Origin: Microbacterium invictum
Lineage (GTDB): Bacteria; Actinomycetota; Actinomycetes; Actinomycetales; Microbacteriaceae
Direction of reading: 5' to 3'
Assembly: GCF_034421375.1 (NCBI RefSeq)
Contig: NZ_CP139779.1
Span: 310,001-374,000, forward strand
DNA length: 64,000 nt
A program made the translations under genes and the position numbers. The notes below the pieces were generated by a model. It was not told where the DNA came from, searched no databases, and saw nothing but the letters and a program-made list of their open reading frames with translations. Each line of letters opens with the position of its first letter. Positions within the stretch are counted from its first letter, which is position 1. Shown here in pieces: positions 25,701-36,000 of this stretch.

Positions 25701-26744
25701 TCACCCAGCAGTCGGGGCCAAGCGAACCGCGATGGGCCGATCGTCGGCCCCGACGGACCTGACGAGCGCCCCGCGCCGATGCAGGTCGTATTGATCCATC
25801 ACCGCGTGTGCGAGCGCGTGCAACTCCCGGCCGCTGCTGCCCGCGATATGCGGGGTGAGGATGACGTTCTCAAGGTCGTAGAGGGCAGAGTCCGGCGCGA
25901 GGGGCTCGGACTCCGTGACATCGAGCGCTGCGAAGAGGTCGGGACGAGCGCGCAGGGTCCGGACGAGTGCCGCCTCGTCGATGATCGCTCCGCGGGACGT
26001 GTTGATCAAGGTGGCGCCCTCCTTGAGGGAGCGCAGCTGCGCTTCGCCGACCAGGCCGACCGTCTCAGGAGTGATCGGCGTGTGCAGACTGACGACGTCT
26101 GACTCTTCGAACAGTCGGTTCAGGTCCACGAACTCCACGCCGGGGACCGCGTCGGAGTATGGGTCGAAAGCGAGAATCCGTATGCCGCCGATGCTCGCTA
26201 GACGGGCAGCCACTAGGCGTCCCACGCGTCCTAGAGAGACGAGCCCGACAGTAGACCCGACGATGCCGGAACTCGGCAGTGAGGCGTCCCAGTCCCGCGT
26301 TCTGCGCAGTCGCGCTGCGGCGTGCCACCCGCGCTTGAGGGCGTACACGATCTCCGCCGAAGCGAACTCGGCAGTCGGGCGGGTGTTCTCCTCGATCGCC
26401 GAAACAACAGGGATGCCGCGTCGCCAGAACTCCGGCGTGGCGAGCGATCGGACGGATCCCGCCGCGTGAAGCACGAGTTTGAGGTTCGGCATCGCCGGGA
26501 GCCCGTCGAGCGGCGGTGCTCCCCACCCCGTGATGAGGAACTGAGCCGAGGCGAGCTGCTCCGGGGTGTACCGTCCGAGGTCGGCCCCTGGTGTGCCGAT
26601 CACGTCCAATCGCTTGGCCAGGCGCCGGCGTTCCGCGGGACCCCACACCCTTTCAAAAATGGTGGGGGACATCAGCACGATGGCCCCGGGTCGTGGTGCG
26701 TCGGAGTGCGCGACGCCGATAGCGCCGTCTGTCGTCGTCCTCAT
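25701..26744 (-). CDS. D-isomer-specific 2-hydroxyacid dehydrogenase
   Basis: The product is 347 aa. The NAD(P) motif is VGLVSLGRVGRLVAARL with the Rossmann acidic residue in FDPYSD. Catalytic Arg lies in INTSRGAIIDEAAL, Glu in DVTESEPL and His in LTPHIAGSS. It would reduce 2-keto acids or oxidise D-2-hydroxyacids such as glyoxylate/hydroxypyruvate or keto-sugar acids. It starts 3 bp after the MalG-type permease gene and is the last gene of the importer-2 operon, implying action on a product of the imported sugar. Confidence 0.85.
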   Translation of the reverse strand: MRTTTDGAIGVAHSDAPRPGAIVLMSPTIFERVWGPAERRRLAKRLDVIGTPGADLGRYTPEQLASAQFLITGWGAPPLDGLPAMPNLKLVLHAAGSVRSLATPEFWRRGIPVVSAIEENTRPTAEFASAEIVYALKRGWHAAARLRRTRDWDASLPSSGIVGSTVGLVSLGRVGRLVAARLASIGGIRILAFDPYSDAVPGVEFVDLNRLFEESDVVSLHTPITPETVGLVGEAQLRSLKEGATLINTSRGAIIDEAALVRTLRARPDLFAALDVTESEPLAPDSALYDLENVILTPHIAGSSGRELHALAHAVMDQYDLHRRGALVRSVGADDRPIAVRLAPTAG

Positions 26745-26747
26745 GCG

Positions 26748-27668
26748 CTATTTGACGCTCCCCGCCAGGCCCTCGACGAAATAGCGTTGCGCGACGAGGA
26801 AGAGCAGCACCATCGGCACGATCGCGATGGTCGCGCCCGCCATGAGCAGAGGCCACTGCACTCCCGCTTCACTCTGAAAGCTCGACAGGCCCACCTGGAT
26901 GACACGGAGCCCTTCGCTACGGGTCACCAACAGCGGCCACAGGAAGCTGTTCCAGCTCCATTGCACCTGCATGACGGCGACGACGGCGATCGCGGGCTTG
27001 ATCAACGGGGTCATGATGCGCAGATAGATTCCGAACTCGCCCACTCCATCGATCCGCGCAGCCTCGGCCAGCTCCTTGGGAAGCGCCAGGTAGAACTGAC
27101 GGAACAGGAAGGTGAAGAACGGCGCGGCAAGCGGCGGGATGATCAATGCCCACCACGTGTCGAGCCAGCCCGATCCGCCTTGACCAAGGATGTCGTTCCC
27201 TCCGGCCAGCGGGATCATCTTCACGATGAGGAACTGCGGAATGACGACGACGTATGTCGGGATGGAGAGCATCGCGATCGTCAGGAGGAAGGTGATGCGC
27301 GCGCCCCGGAAGGGCAGGCTGGCCAGCGCGTAGCCCGCCATGCTGCACATGATGACCGTGCCGACGGTGTGAGCGACCGCCAAGATCACCGAGTTGAGGA
27401 CATAGATGTCGAAGTTCGCTTCCCCCCACGCTTCGACGTAGTTCTGCCAGCGGAACCCGCTGGGAATGATGGATTCCTGCATCGCGGACGTGCTGGTCTG
27501 CAGCGAGGCCAGAAGCATCCAAATGAACGGGGTGATCATCACGAGCGCCCCGGCGGTGAGCGCGAGGTAGAGCAGCGTCTTCGTGACGGGACGGAGGTTG
27601 CGCGAAGAGCGCCTCCGCCTCGAGGAGGGTCGTACAGCGCGAAGAGCTGTCCTGGTGTCAATGGCCAC
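26748..27668 (-). CDS. ABC sugar importer permease, MalG type (importer 2)
   Basis: The product is 306 aa, GTG start at 27668. A basic N-terminus (SSRRRRSSRNLRPV) precedes six helices beginning TLLYLALTAGALVMITPFIWM. The EAA loop is LAEAARIDGVGEFGIYLRIMTPL. The start overlaps the upstream permease by 11 bp, so the genes are coupled. It is the second channel subunit of importer 2. Confidence 0.9.
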   Translation of the reverse strand: MAIDTRTALRAVRPSSRRRRSSRNLRPVTKTLLYLALTAGALVMITPFIWMLLASLQTSTSAMQESIIPSGFRWQNYVEAWGEANFDIYVLNSVILAVAHTVGTVIMCSMAGYALASLPFRGARITFLLTIAMLSIPTYVVVIPQFLIVKMIPLAGGNDILGQGGSGWLDTWWALIIPPLAAPFFTFLFRQFYLALPKELAEAARIDGVGEFGIYLRIMTPLIKPAIAVVAVMQVQWSWNSFLWPLLVTRSEGLRVIQVGLSSFQSEAGVQWPLLMAGATIAIVPMVLLFLVAQRYFVEGLAGSVK

Positions 27669-28620
27669 GACGAGCCTCCAACAGTCGCTTGATCCCCACG
27701 CCGGCCAGCAGCACCCCGATGATGAGCAGGAACAGGACTACTGCCTCCGCGCACGCGTAACCGAACTTGAATCGCTGAAACGCATTCAAGTAGATCTCGT
27801 AGGTGATCACCGTGGAGGAATAGATCGGCCCACCCTCGGTCATCGCGTAAACCTGGTCGAACACCTGAAACGAGGCGATGACAGACGTGATCAGTACGAA
27901 GACGTGCGTCGGTCCGAGCATCGGAAGCGTGACGTGGAAGAACCTCTGCCAAGGGCTCGCGCCGTCGATCTCGGCTGCCTCGAGCACCTCGCCGGGCAGA
28001 TTCTGCAGACCAGCCAGATAGAGGATGATCTTGAAGCCCAGCGCCTGCCAGATGCTCATGATGATGATCGCCAGGAGGGCTGTCTGCGGATCCTGCAACC
28101 ACGCGATGCGGCCGAACCCGAAGAAGCTCAGAACGATGTTGAACAAGCCGGTGTCAGGGTTGTACAGCGAGGTCCAGACGATCGCGATCGCAAGAGTCGC
28201 GGTGACCTCCGGGAGATAGAACGCTGTCCGATACCAAGCGCGTGCTTTCAGCCGCTGGTTGAGCGCCACCGCCACGGCGATCGAGATCGCCATCGAAACC
28301 GGTACCACCGTGGCGGTGAAGATCAGCGTGTTGACGAGTGCTGTGCCGAATCGCGCGTCGCCGGCCAATGCGACGTAGTTGTCGAGACCGATGAATTCCG
28401 GAGCGCTCAGGAATCCGTAGTCGAAGAAACTCAGCACGAACGAAACGACCGCGGGGATCGCGAGGAATATCACCAGGTGGGAGGTCGCCGGGAACGACAG
28501 CCACCATCCCGTTCGACGTTGGTTGCGAAGGATGGTGCGTCGCGAGGGCGGAGCTGGGGGCACGCCGCCCTCGCGACGACGGTGTCCGACCGCGGAGGGG
28601 CGGATCACGGTCGCAGTCAT
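27658..28620 (-). CDS. ABC sugar importer permease, MalF type (importer 2)
   Basis: The product is 320 aa from ATG 28620 with AAAGAGA upstream. An in-frame GTG at 28659 overlaps the binding-protein stop (GTGA) and would add 13 residues. After a proline- and arginine-rich N-terminus come six helices. The EAA loop is LEAAEIDGASPWQRFFHVTLPML and the C-terminus is typical MalF. It follows the binding-protein gene and precedes the MalG partner. The cognate ATPase is not in the window. Confidence 0.9.
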   Translation of the reverse strand: MTATVIRPSAVGHRRREGGVPPAPPSRRTILRNQRRTGWWLSFPATSHLVIFLAIPAVVSFVLSFFDYGFLSAPEFIGLDNYVALAGDARFGTALVNTLIFTATVVPVSMAISIAVAVALNQRLKARAWYRTAFYLPEVTATLAIAIVWTSLYNPDTGLFNIVLSFFGFGRIAWLQDPQTALLAIIIMSIWQALGFKIILYLAGLQNLPGEVLEAAEIDGASPWQRFFHVTLPMLGPTHVFVLITSVIASFQVFDQVYAMTEGGPIYSSTVITYEIYLNAFQRFKFGYACAEAVVLFLLIIGVLLAGVGIKRLLEARRGH

Positions 28621-28655
28621 GGTGGGAAGTATCTCTTTCGCTGCGTTGAGATGGA

Positions 28656-29969
28656 TCACTCAGCGGCGGCGATGGCTGCGTCTGCCTTGGCCGCAAGGTC
28701 GTCGAGTGCCGACTGGGCATCGGCCCCGCCGACGATCACCGACTCCAAGGCAGGGCCGAAGTCGTTGCGCGTGTCGAGCCACGTGGTCGGTCCGCCCTCG
28801 AAGGCGGCGTCGTCAATCAAAGCGATGAACGCGGCGGATGCCGCGTTGTCGGCGACGCGAGGGTCCGTCCACGAAGACATCGTGGACGGGAACGTGTATG
28901 TACTCGCGGTCGTCGAGAAGGCGACCTCGGGGTTCTCGGTCATGTACTTCACGAGCGCGGCCGCCGCCTCGGGGTTCTTCGCACCCGTGGTGATCGAGGA
29001 CAGCGTGCCCCCGAGAACGACAGAGCCGGGATCAGAAGTGGTCTCACCGGGGATCGCGAAATATCCCAGCTGCTCGCAGATCTCGGGGGTGATGATCTCG
29101 GGGTCGTCGCACGGCAGGTACGCCCCATAGAGCGCCATAGCTGCCTTACCGCTGACGATCGGATGCTGCGGCGCACCGCTCTCGAATCCGACGTCCACCA
29201 CCTTGTCATCATTCACCAGTGAATCGAGGAACTCGAGGGCGTCGACACCCTCGGCCGAGTTGAACGTCGCCTTCGTCCCATCGTCATTGAACTGCGAGCC
29301 GCCCTGTGCCGCGAGGAACCCGGTGAAATTCTGTCGGAGGTTGTCGGTCACCGCGGTGAAGCCGGCCTGGGTGAGAGAGCCGCCGCCGTCACGCTCAGTC
29401 GTCATTACGGCCGCGTCGCGCAACTCGTCCCAGGTCGACGGCGGAGCCTCGGGATCGAGGCCGGCCGCCTCGAACGCCGCCTTGTTGTACACCCCGATCA
29501 AGCCTTGCGTGACGAAAGGTACCGCATATACGTTGCCGTCCCACTGCGAGGCCTGTACGGCCGCCTCGGGGAAGTCGGCCTCCAGCGCCTCGGGAGTGAA
29601 CCCGAGCTCGTTCAGCGGTGCTAGCACGCCTTTGGACGCCAGCGGGGGGATCCATCCCACTCCGATCTGAACGATGTCGGGAAGAAGCCCGCCCGCAAGA
29701 CCGGACGTGATCTTCTCGCCTAGCTTGCCGTAATCGGTGTAGTCGACCGTGAGAGTGACCTCGGGATACTGCTCGCGGAATCCGGCGAGCGACTCGTCGA
29801 ACGCCTCCTTCGCGGAGTCGCTGGCGAATAGGGGGGTGAGCATGGTGAGCTCACCCGAAATGTCGGACGACGAGCCGGCGCCCCCGTCCGCCGTCTGGGA
29901 TGAGCACCCCGACAGCACCAGGCCAGCCAGGCCGGTCAGTGCGACCACCCGGATCAGCTGCTTCTTCAT
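28656..29969 (-). CDS. ABC sugar importer substrate-binding lipoprotein (importer 2)
   Basis: The product is 437 aa. ATG 29969 has GGAGGT upstream; the long in-frame extension 5' is not credible. Lipoprotein signal MKKQLIRVVALTGLAGLVL leads to lipobox LSGC at about Cys22, then a Ser/Gly linker. The mature protein is a family 1 solute-binding protein (ISGELTMLTPLFASD at its N-terminus). It is the first gene of the operon controlled from the promoter at 30043-30073. The ligand is unknown; the neighbouring lyase suggests a uronate-containing or sulfated oligosaccharide. Confidence 0.9.
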   Translation of the reverse strand: MKKQLIRVVALTGLAGLVLSGCSSQTADGGAGSSSDISGELTMLTPLFASDSAKEAFDESLAGFREQYPEVTLTVDYTDYGKLGEKITSGLAGGLLPDIVQIGVGWIPPLASKGVLAPLNELGFTPEALEADFPEAAVQASQWDGNVYAVPFVTQGLIGVYNKAAFEAAGLDPEAPPSTWDELRDAAVMTTERDGGGSLTQAGFTAVTDNLRQNFTGFLAAQGGSQFNDDGTKATFNSAEGVDALEFLDSLVNDDKVVDVGFESGAPQHPIVSGKAAMALYGAYLPCDDPEIITPEICEQLGYFAIPGETTSDPGSVVLGGTLSSITTGAKNPEAAAALVKYMTENPEVAFSTTASTYTFPSTMSSWTDPRVADNAASAAFIALIDDAAFEGGPTTWLDTRNDFGPALESVIVGGADAQSALDDLAAKADAAIAAAE

Positions 29970-30026
29970 GAGACCTCCACGTTGAGGGCCGCGAGACATG
30001 CCGCGGCATCGGGGAACGGATCTGCT

Positions 30027-30073
30027 GAAACGTTCTGGCACAATTATCGGCGGAGGTTGTCCCACTTTGTCAA
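30027..30073 (-). promoter_or_regulatory. Promoter and LacI-like operator of importer 2
   Basis: On the minus strand TTGACA (30068-30073), a 19-bp spacer and GATAAT (30043-30048) form a promoter for the binding-protein gene. Immediately downstream AGAACGTTTC (30027-30036) has the AACGTT centre typical of LacI-family operators. The LacI gene at 30750, in the divergent operon, is the obvious candidate regulator. Confidence 0.55.
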
Positions 30074-30124
30074 GCCTGGTGCTGTAACCTTTCGGCGGGG
30101 CGGCAGCTCGAAGAGGAGGGCACC

Positions 30125-30760
30125 TTGACTGAACACCCTCCGGCAGGCTCGCAGATCGCGTCGCGACTCCTGCAATGGATGCGACTACCCGCCGAGTTGG
30201 CGATCCTCGGGGCGTGCTGGCTGGTGACCGCCTTGCCCATCGTGACGGTCGTGCTCGCGTCATCCGCACTTCATCACGTCCTGGCGGAGCGTGAACGGGA
30301 CGACGAACTCCGCCTGGTCGCCGCCTATCTCGCTGGCATTCGTTCGACGTGGCGTCTCGCCGTCCGTCTGACGCTCGTCGTCCTTCCGTTCGGTCTCGGT
30401 GTCATCGCCCTCGGGTTGGTGATCGGTGCCTCTGCATCAACTCCCGCCGCCTTCCTCGCCCTTGGCGTGCTGATCGTTCTCACAACTGCCGGCGTTGCGC
30501 TGCTGTCGACCATTCTGACTGTCTGTGTCCACGCTGCAGACCAGCCGCGCGCGCGACTGATTCGCAGAGCGGTCGTACTGTGGGTCTTCTACCCCGGCGG
30601 CCCGCTTGTCGCGGTCGTCGTCGGGGCTACCGCCGTCGCGGCCGTGAGCCAATCGTTCTGGATAGCCGCCCTGTATGCCATCAGTCTGCCCGCCTGGCTC
30701 ACCGAGCGGTGGAATCAGCGAGCGACGGCCCGCCTCGAGGAGCGCACCGATGCCCAATAG
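30125..30760 (+). CDS. YesL-like (DUF624) membrane protein
   Basis: The product is 211 aa. TTG start 30125 follows AGGAGGG at a good distance. Five to six hydrophobic segments begin with LAILGACWLVTALPIVTVVLASSAL. The ALPIVT motif and the pattern of early helices match the YesL/DUF624 family. These small proteins recur beside rhamnogalacturonan and other polysaccharide importers, and their role is unproven. The gene is divergent from importer 2 and overlaps the LacI gene by 11 bp, so it is expected to share its regulation. Confidence 0.75.
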   Translation: MTEHPPAGSQIASRLLQWMRLPAELAILGACWLVTALPIVTVVLASSALHHVLAERERDDELRLVAAYLAGIRSTWRLAVRLTLVVLPFGLGVIALGLVIGASASTPAAFLALGVLIVLTTAGVALLSTILTVCVHAADQPRARLIRRAVVLWVFYPGGPLVAVVVGATAVAAVSQSFWIAALYAISLPAWLTERWNQRATARLEERTDAQ

Positions 30761-31787
30761 CCAGGGAACACCAACGCTTCGCGACATCGCGCAGTTGGTG
30801 GGGGTCTCGATCGCGACCGCGTCCGCCGCGCTCAACGGCTCCGGACGAGTGTCGGCCGATACCAGGGCGCGCGTCGCCCAAGCTGCGGAGGCGCTCAAGT
30901 ATGTGCCGAACCTGGCGGCACGAAGTCTGCACAGGGTGCGCACCAACGTCATCGGTGTGCTCGTCGGGCACCTCTCGCCGGCGTCGTTCGAGATCGTCAC
31001 GGGTATCAATGTGGAAGGCCGCGCACAGGGGCGGCAGTTGCTCATCAGCACCACGGAGATCGACGCACTGGATGAGGCGCGCCGCGTCCGCGACCTTGCG
31101 GGCGGCCTTGCCGACGGTCTTATCCTGATCGCGCCGGTCAGTCCGCCCGAGAGGCTGGCGGATTTCCGCGCCCTGGACGTCCCGATCGTCCTGGCAAACT
31201 ATCGGCGTCAAGGGTCAATGCTGCCCATCGTCTACGGAGAGAACATCCAAGCATCCGCGGCCCTCACGGAACACCTCCTGGCGCTGGGGCACCGACGTAT
31301 TGCCTTTGTGCGCGGAACAATCACGAGCGGTCAGAGCGATGAGCGCGAGCGAGGGTTCCGTCTCGCACTCGCAAAGGCAGGAATCTCTGTCGATGAGAGC
31401 CTCGTCTACTCTGGGGACTTCACAGCGAACGCCGGACTTGCCGCCGCGAAGGAGATCGTTGCGCTGGGAAGCGCGGGTCCCACGGCGGTCCTGGGGGCGA
31501 ATGATCAGACGGCGAGAGGCCTCGTCCTGGGTTTCGTCGAAGCCGGGAGGTCGGTCCCCCGCGATTACTCCGTGACCGGATTCGACGGCGCGCCCATGGA
31601 ACGCCTCCGTCCCGACCTCACCACCGTGCAGCATCCATTCCGTGAGATCGGCACCGAAGCAACGCGTCTCCTCGCGGGCCTGATCGAACTCGATCCTGTA
31701 GAACGCGGATCCCACACGCCGGAGATCGAGATACCCAGCCATCTCGAGATCCGCGACAGCACCACCGTGCCACGGCGCGCGCCATGA
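30750..31787 (+). CDS. LacI-family transcriptional regulator
   Basis: The product is 345 aa. ATG 30750 lies inside the end of the YesL-like gene. The helix-turn-helix TLRDIAQLVGVSIATASAAL has a DNA-contact variant (IATASAALNGS in place of TVSRVLN), so its operator may differ from the common CGxxxxCG type. The periplasmic-binding-like effector domain follows (NVIGVLVGHLSPASFEIVTG, RRIAFVRGT, DYSVTGFDGAPM). It probably represses the divergent importer-2 promoter (candidate site 30027-30036). Confidence 0.9.
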   Translation: MPNSQGTPTLRDIAQLVGVSIATASAALNGSGRVSADTRARVAQAAEALKYVPNLAARSLHRVRTNVIGVLVGHLSPASFEIVTGINVEGRAQGRQLLISTTEIDALDEARRVRDLAGGLADGLILIAPVSPPERLADFRALDVPIVLANYRRQGSMLPIVYGENIQASAALTEHLLALGHRRIAFVRGTITSGQSDERERGFRLALAKAGISVDESLVYSGDFTANAGLAAAKEIVALGSAGPTAVLGANDQTARGLVLGFVEAGRSVPRDYSVTGFDGAPMERLRPDLTTVQHPFREIGTEATRLLAGLIELDPVERGSHTPEIEIPSHLEIRDSTTVPRRAP

Positions 31788-31835
31788 CCCGCGCCAGGTT
31801 CGAGCTCGGCCTGGCCTAAACCCAGAACGGCCGCC

Positions 31836-32894
31836 TCAGGCTGGTTCGCCCCGCCCGCAGCACGACTCTCGTTCCTGGAGTCGCGGAAGCAGCGCGACGT
31901 GCTGCACCGCGCGCGGCGCGGCGGTGCCCTCCCTCAGTCTTCGGACGAGCAATTCTAGCGCGGCCGAGCCGACCTCGCGTCGCGGCGGTGTCACCGCGCT
32001 GAGGGACACTGGCGCCATGGCTGCGAGGACGTCGTCGTACGCAATGACCTTCACATCGTCCGGAATGCGCAGACCACGCTCGAGGACGATATCGACCAGA
32101 CGCAGCGCCAGGAAGTCATTATGGACGAGGAATGCGGTCACACCTTGCGCGAGCGCGTCATCAAGTGCCGCTGCGAGCGCGACCCGCTCGACCCGCTCCT
32201 CGCCGCTTGGGATTGATCGAATCTGAACGGTCTCCAGACCGAGCTCCTCCGACGCCGATGCGATCCCGCGCTCCAGCCATGGTGAGGTCGGCGTCGACGC
32301 GAGGAGCAATGCGAGCGACCGGTGCCCATGAGAGGCGAAGTGGTGCGCCGCAAGCTTTGCGCCGTAGGTGTGGTCGGTCCGCACCTGATCGAAGGCCCGC
32401 GGAAGGTCCGCCGAGACATACGCCCGTTCGACGACGACCGTCGGGACATCCGCGTCCAGCATCCATTCCGCGGTGACGTCAGGCGCGGCACGCGTGGGCG
32501 GCGTGACGAGCAGCGCTTCGGCCCCCATCGCCAAGAGCCTGCGCACCGGGTCGCGACGGGCGCTCTCGACTGACGACACTCCCAGGAGCAGTCGCACGTT
32601 GAGACTGTCGGCCACCGATCGTATGCCGTCGATGATCTCAGCGAAGTAGTAGTCGGCAGCGGGAAGGACGACCCCGACGACAGACTTCCTTCGGGCGCCC
32701 GCGCCAGCCGTCACGCGGAGCGCTCCACCATGGACGCGCAGCAGATGACCCTCTTCGCTCAGCACGTTGAGATCGCGACGGATCGTGATCGCAGAGACGC
32801 CGAGCTCGCGCGCGGCCTCCCCGACGTCGACCCTGCCATGGCGGCGCAGACGCTCGACGAGAAGGTCACGGCGTTCGCTCACCAGCACGGACAC
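31836..32894 (-). CDS. Hybrid regulator: DeoR-type winged helix fused to LacI-type sugar-binding domain
   Basis: The product is 352 aa. Residues 1-62 are a DeoR/GlpR winged helix (RRDLLVERLRRHGRVDVGEAARELGVSAIT..., HLLRVHGG). DeoR regulators normally continue into a phosphosugar-isomerase-like domain. Here residues 70-345 instead form a LacI/periplasmic-binding fold (SVVGVVLPAADYYFAEIIDG, HRSLALLLAS, PDDVKVIAYDDVLAAM). It would thus bind a free sugar, not a phosphosugar. It is divergent from the lyase gene. A direct repeat at 32915-32932, the arrangement DeoR domains favour, lies in the shared promoter. Confidence 0.88.
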   Translation of the reverse strand: MSVLVSERRDLLVERLRRHGRVDVGEAARELGVSAITIRRDLNVLSEEGHLLRVHGGALRVTAGAGARRKSVVGVVLPAADYYFAEIIDGIRSVADSLNVRLLLGVSSVESARRDPVRRLLAMGAEALLVTPPTRAAPDVTAEWMLDADVPTVVVERAYVSADLPRAFDQVRTDHTYGAKLAAHHFASHGHRSLALLLASTPTSPWLERGIASASEELGLETVQIRSIPSGEERVERVALAAALDDALAQGVTAFLVHNDFLALRLVDIVLERGLRIPDDVKVIAYDDVLAAMAPVSLSAVTPPRREVGSAALELLVRRLREGTAAPRAVQHVALLPRLQERESCCGRGEPA

Positions 32895-32914
32895 ACGCTA
32901 TCCCACTACATCGA

Positions 32915-32932
32915 TGATCGAAGTTGATCGAA
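32915..32932. promoter_or_regulatory. Tandem TGATCGAA direct repeat, candidate DeoR-type operator
   Basis: TGATCGAA occurs at 32915-32922 and again at 32925-32932, a 10-bp period (one helical turn). It lies in the 132-bp spacer between the hybrid regulator (minus) and the Tat-exported lyase (plus). Confidence 0.5.
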
Positions 32933-33026
32933 TCGTGGTCGGTTGGTGGCCCGACGTGAGCGCGGTGTCGAAACTGGGCGAATCGCTCCAGAAGTGATGA
33001 ACGACTCGCCAGTCGAAGGAGACTCC

Positions 33027-36000
33027 GTGCACCGACGTACATTCCTTGCCGGCTCGATGGCCATGACCCTGCTCGGCCTGGTGGAGTGGAGCGCGGAGCG
33101 CGCTGCGGCAGCGATCCGCGCTGACGTGTCGCCCGACCTCGTCAGCCATCCGCGGCTTCTCATCACCGACCTCGCCGAACTACGTGATCGCGCGAGCGCG
33201 AACTCTGTCGCGGCCGCGCTCTACGCCAAGGTGAAGGCCGACGCCGACGCGATCCTGTCGCTTCCTGTCGCTAAATACTCGATCCCGGACGGGCTGCGTC
33301 TTCTCGAAACAAGTCGCGAAGTGGTTCGGCGGACATATTCACTCGCGTTCGCCTGGGCGGTCGAACAGGATCCGGTCTATTCGACCCGCCTGTGGAATGA
33401 GCTTCAGGCTGTCGCAAGCTTCCCGGACTGGAACCACGCCCGGCACTCCCTCGACGCGGGCGAGATGACCCATGCCGTCGCCATCGGTTACGACTGGCTC
33501 TACGAGACCTGGACAGAGTCCCAGCGTGCGACCTTGAGGGCGGCGATCCGGGAGCACGGGCTGAAGCCGGCGCTGACGGCCTATGACACCGTGTCGTCGT
33601 TCCCCCTTGATTGGCCTCGACTCAGCAACAACTGGAACATCGTCTGCAACTCCGGAATGACCCTCGGCGCCCTTGCGATCGCGGACCAGGAGCCTGCGTT
33701 GAGCGCGGGCATCATCGAGCGGGCAGCGGCATCCATACCGCTCGCCATCGAAGAATACGCGCCGGGCGGCGCGTACCCCGAGGGGATGACGTACTGGAAC
33801 TACGCGACGAAGTACCTCGTCACGTATATCGCGAGCCTCGTCTCCGCTACGGGTGACGATCGGGGGTTCATCGAGTCGCCGGGTCTCGCCGAGACGGGAT
33901 ACTTCCCGATCTACCTCGGCGGCCCGTCGGGAGAAGCGTTCAACTATTACGACGGCTTCCTCCGGCTGACCAGACCATCCGAGATGCTTTGGCTCGCCAC
34001 CACCTTCGGGCAGCCGGTGTTCGGGTGGTGGGGTCTGCAGGGCGCGCAGGCCGAGACCGTGAGCTGGAATCAGAGCCCGATGTCCGTCGCCTGGTACGAG
34101 CCAGACGCCGTTGCCTCGCCGATTGAGACGAGGCTCCCGCTCGACCGCCACTTCGTGCGCGCGGAGGTGGTGTCGATTCGGAGCGGCTGGGAGGATCCGT
34201 CAGCGATGTTCACCGGGTTCAAGGCCGGCGACAACGCCACCAGCCACGGCGACAATGACCTCGGCGACTTCGTTTTCGACTCCATGGGCGTCCGCTGGGC
34301 ATCCGACCTCGGCGTTGACGATTACAACGTGCCGGGGTACTTCGATCGCGGCCCCGAAGGACAACGCTGGACCTACTACAGGAAGCGCGCTGAAGGCCAG
34401 AACACGGTCGTGGTGAATCCGAGCAAGTCGGCCGGTCAGCTCGTGCCGGCCGTCGGAGCGATCATCAAGAAGAAGTTCAGGGCGAAGGCCGCATTCGCGA
34501 TCGCCGATCTGTCTCAGGCGAACGCCGGCCTTTCGTCCTGGCGGCGCGGGGTGCTCCAGTTCGACGACCGCCAGCAGCTCATCGTTCAAGACGAGTTCGA
34601 GCTGATCGAGCCCGGCGAGGCGTGGTGGTTCATGCACACCACCGCGACGATCAACGTCGCCGGAGACGGACGAAGTGCGGTGCTCCAGAAGGACGGACGG
34701 CAGGTTCTGGCTCGCATCGCGTCGCCAGACGGGGCGACGTTCCTGAACGCGGAGGCTAAGCCCCTGTGGACGTCGCCCGATCCCGTTGAGCAGCAAGATG
34801 TGCTCGGCATGCGCAAACTCGCAATCAGGCTAGAGAACACGTCCGGGGCGCGGCTCACGGTGCAGTTCACCCCGGTGCGTGAAGGCGTGAAGACCCCGAA
34901 GCTCAAGCGTGCCCGGGCGATGGATTCGTGGGATGCCGGGCCGGAGTCGACAGCTGAACTGGCCAGCCTCGCCGTCGATGGCGTCGAAGTCCCTGCGTTC
35001 TCTCCGGAGAACCGGTTCTATTCCGTCGAGCTCCCCGATAACGTCACGCGCCCGGCGGTTTCCGCGCGGCCTGCGAGCCGCTCGGGTTCTGTCACCGTCG
35101 GACGGTTCGGGAGCTTGCCGGGGGTCGTCGAGGTCACAGTCAGACAGGGCAACAGGGAACCTGGACGGTATCGCCTTCACCTCACGCGTCCCGCTGTGAT
35201 CGACGGTCCTGTCGCCTTCCCATATCCCGTGATCGCGAGCGCCGACGACGGAAACGTGCCAGCCAACACCGTCGATGGCGATCTGGCGACCCGCTGGTCA
35301 GCTGAAGGCGATCAATGGATCGCCTACGACCTCGGGTCGGACGGGCCGGTCGCCGAGGTGGCCATCGCGTGGTTCAACGGCGACAAGCGCACCACGAAGT
35401 TCGAGATCGACGTCGCAACGTCCGGCGAGCACGAATGGCGGCGCGTGTTCGAAGGAACAAGCTCAGGGACCAGCGCGGATCTCGAAACCTACGCGTTCGC
35501 TGAGTTAACGGCACGGTACGTCCGCATCGTCGGCCACGGGAACAGCGTCAATCGCTTCAACAGCATCTCGGAAGTCGTCATCGCAGGGCGCACGGTGACG
35601 CTTCCCGAGTCGAACGTGTTCCTGGCCAGCGTCGCGAGTGGTGCGCCCGCCGCTTTGGCGATCGGCGCGTCAGTGCAGCTCGTCGCCACCGGCACTCTCA
35701 GTGATGGCAGCGCAGCAGAACTTGACGCGGCATCCGTTGCGTTTGCGACCGACGACCCTGCGATCGCCACCGTCACGCCCGAGGGCGAACTCACGGGGGT
35801 CGCGGCCGGCGACGTCTCCGTCTCGGCCATCGTGATCACCCCGAGCGACCACAGGCTCGTTTATGACCGGAGAATTGTCTCCGTCGCCGACGCGAGGACG
35901 GTGACGTTCTCCGCGGCCGGCGACGCGTGGGTCAATGACGGGGCGAATGCCAATGTCAACTACGGAACCTCCTCAACGCTTATCGTGAAGGCCGACCCCT

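Noticed and set aside
23863..25704. A 613-residue open frame on the minus strand across araA
   Set aside because: It is antisense to an unambiguous L-arabinose isomerase. Its composition is His/Arg/Val-rich and low in complexity, so it is a shadow.
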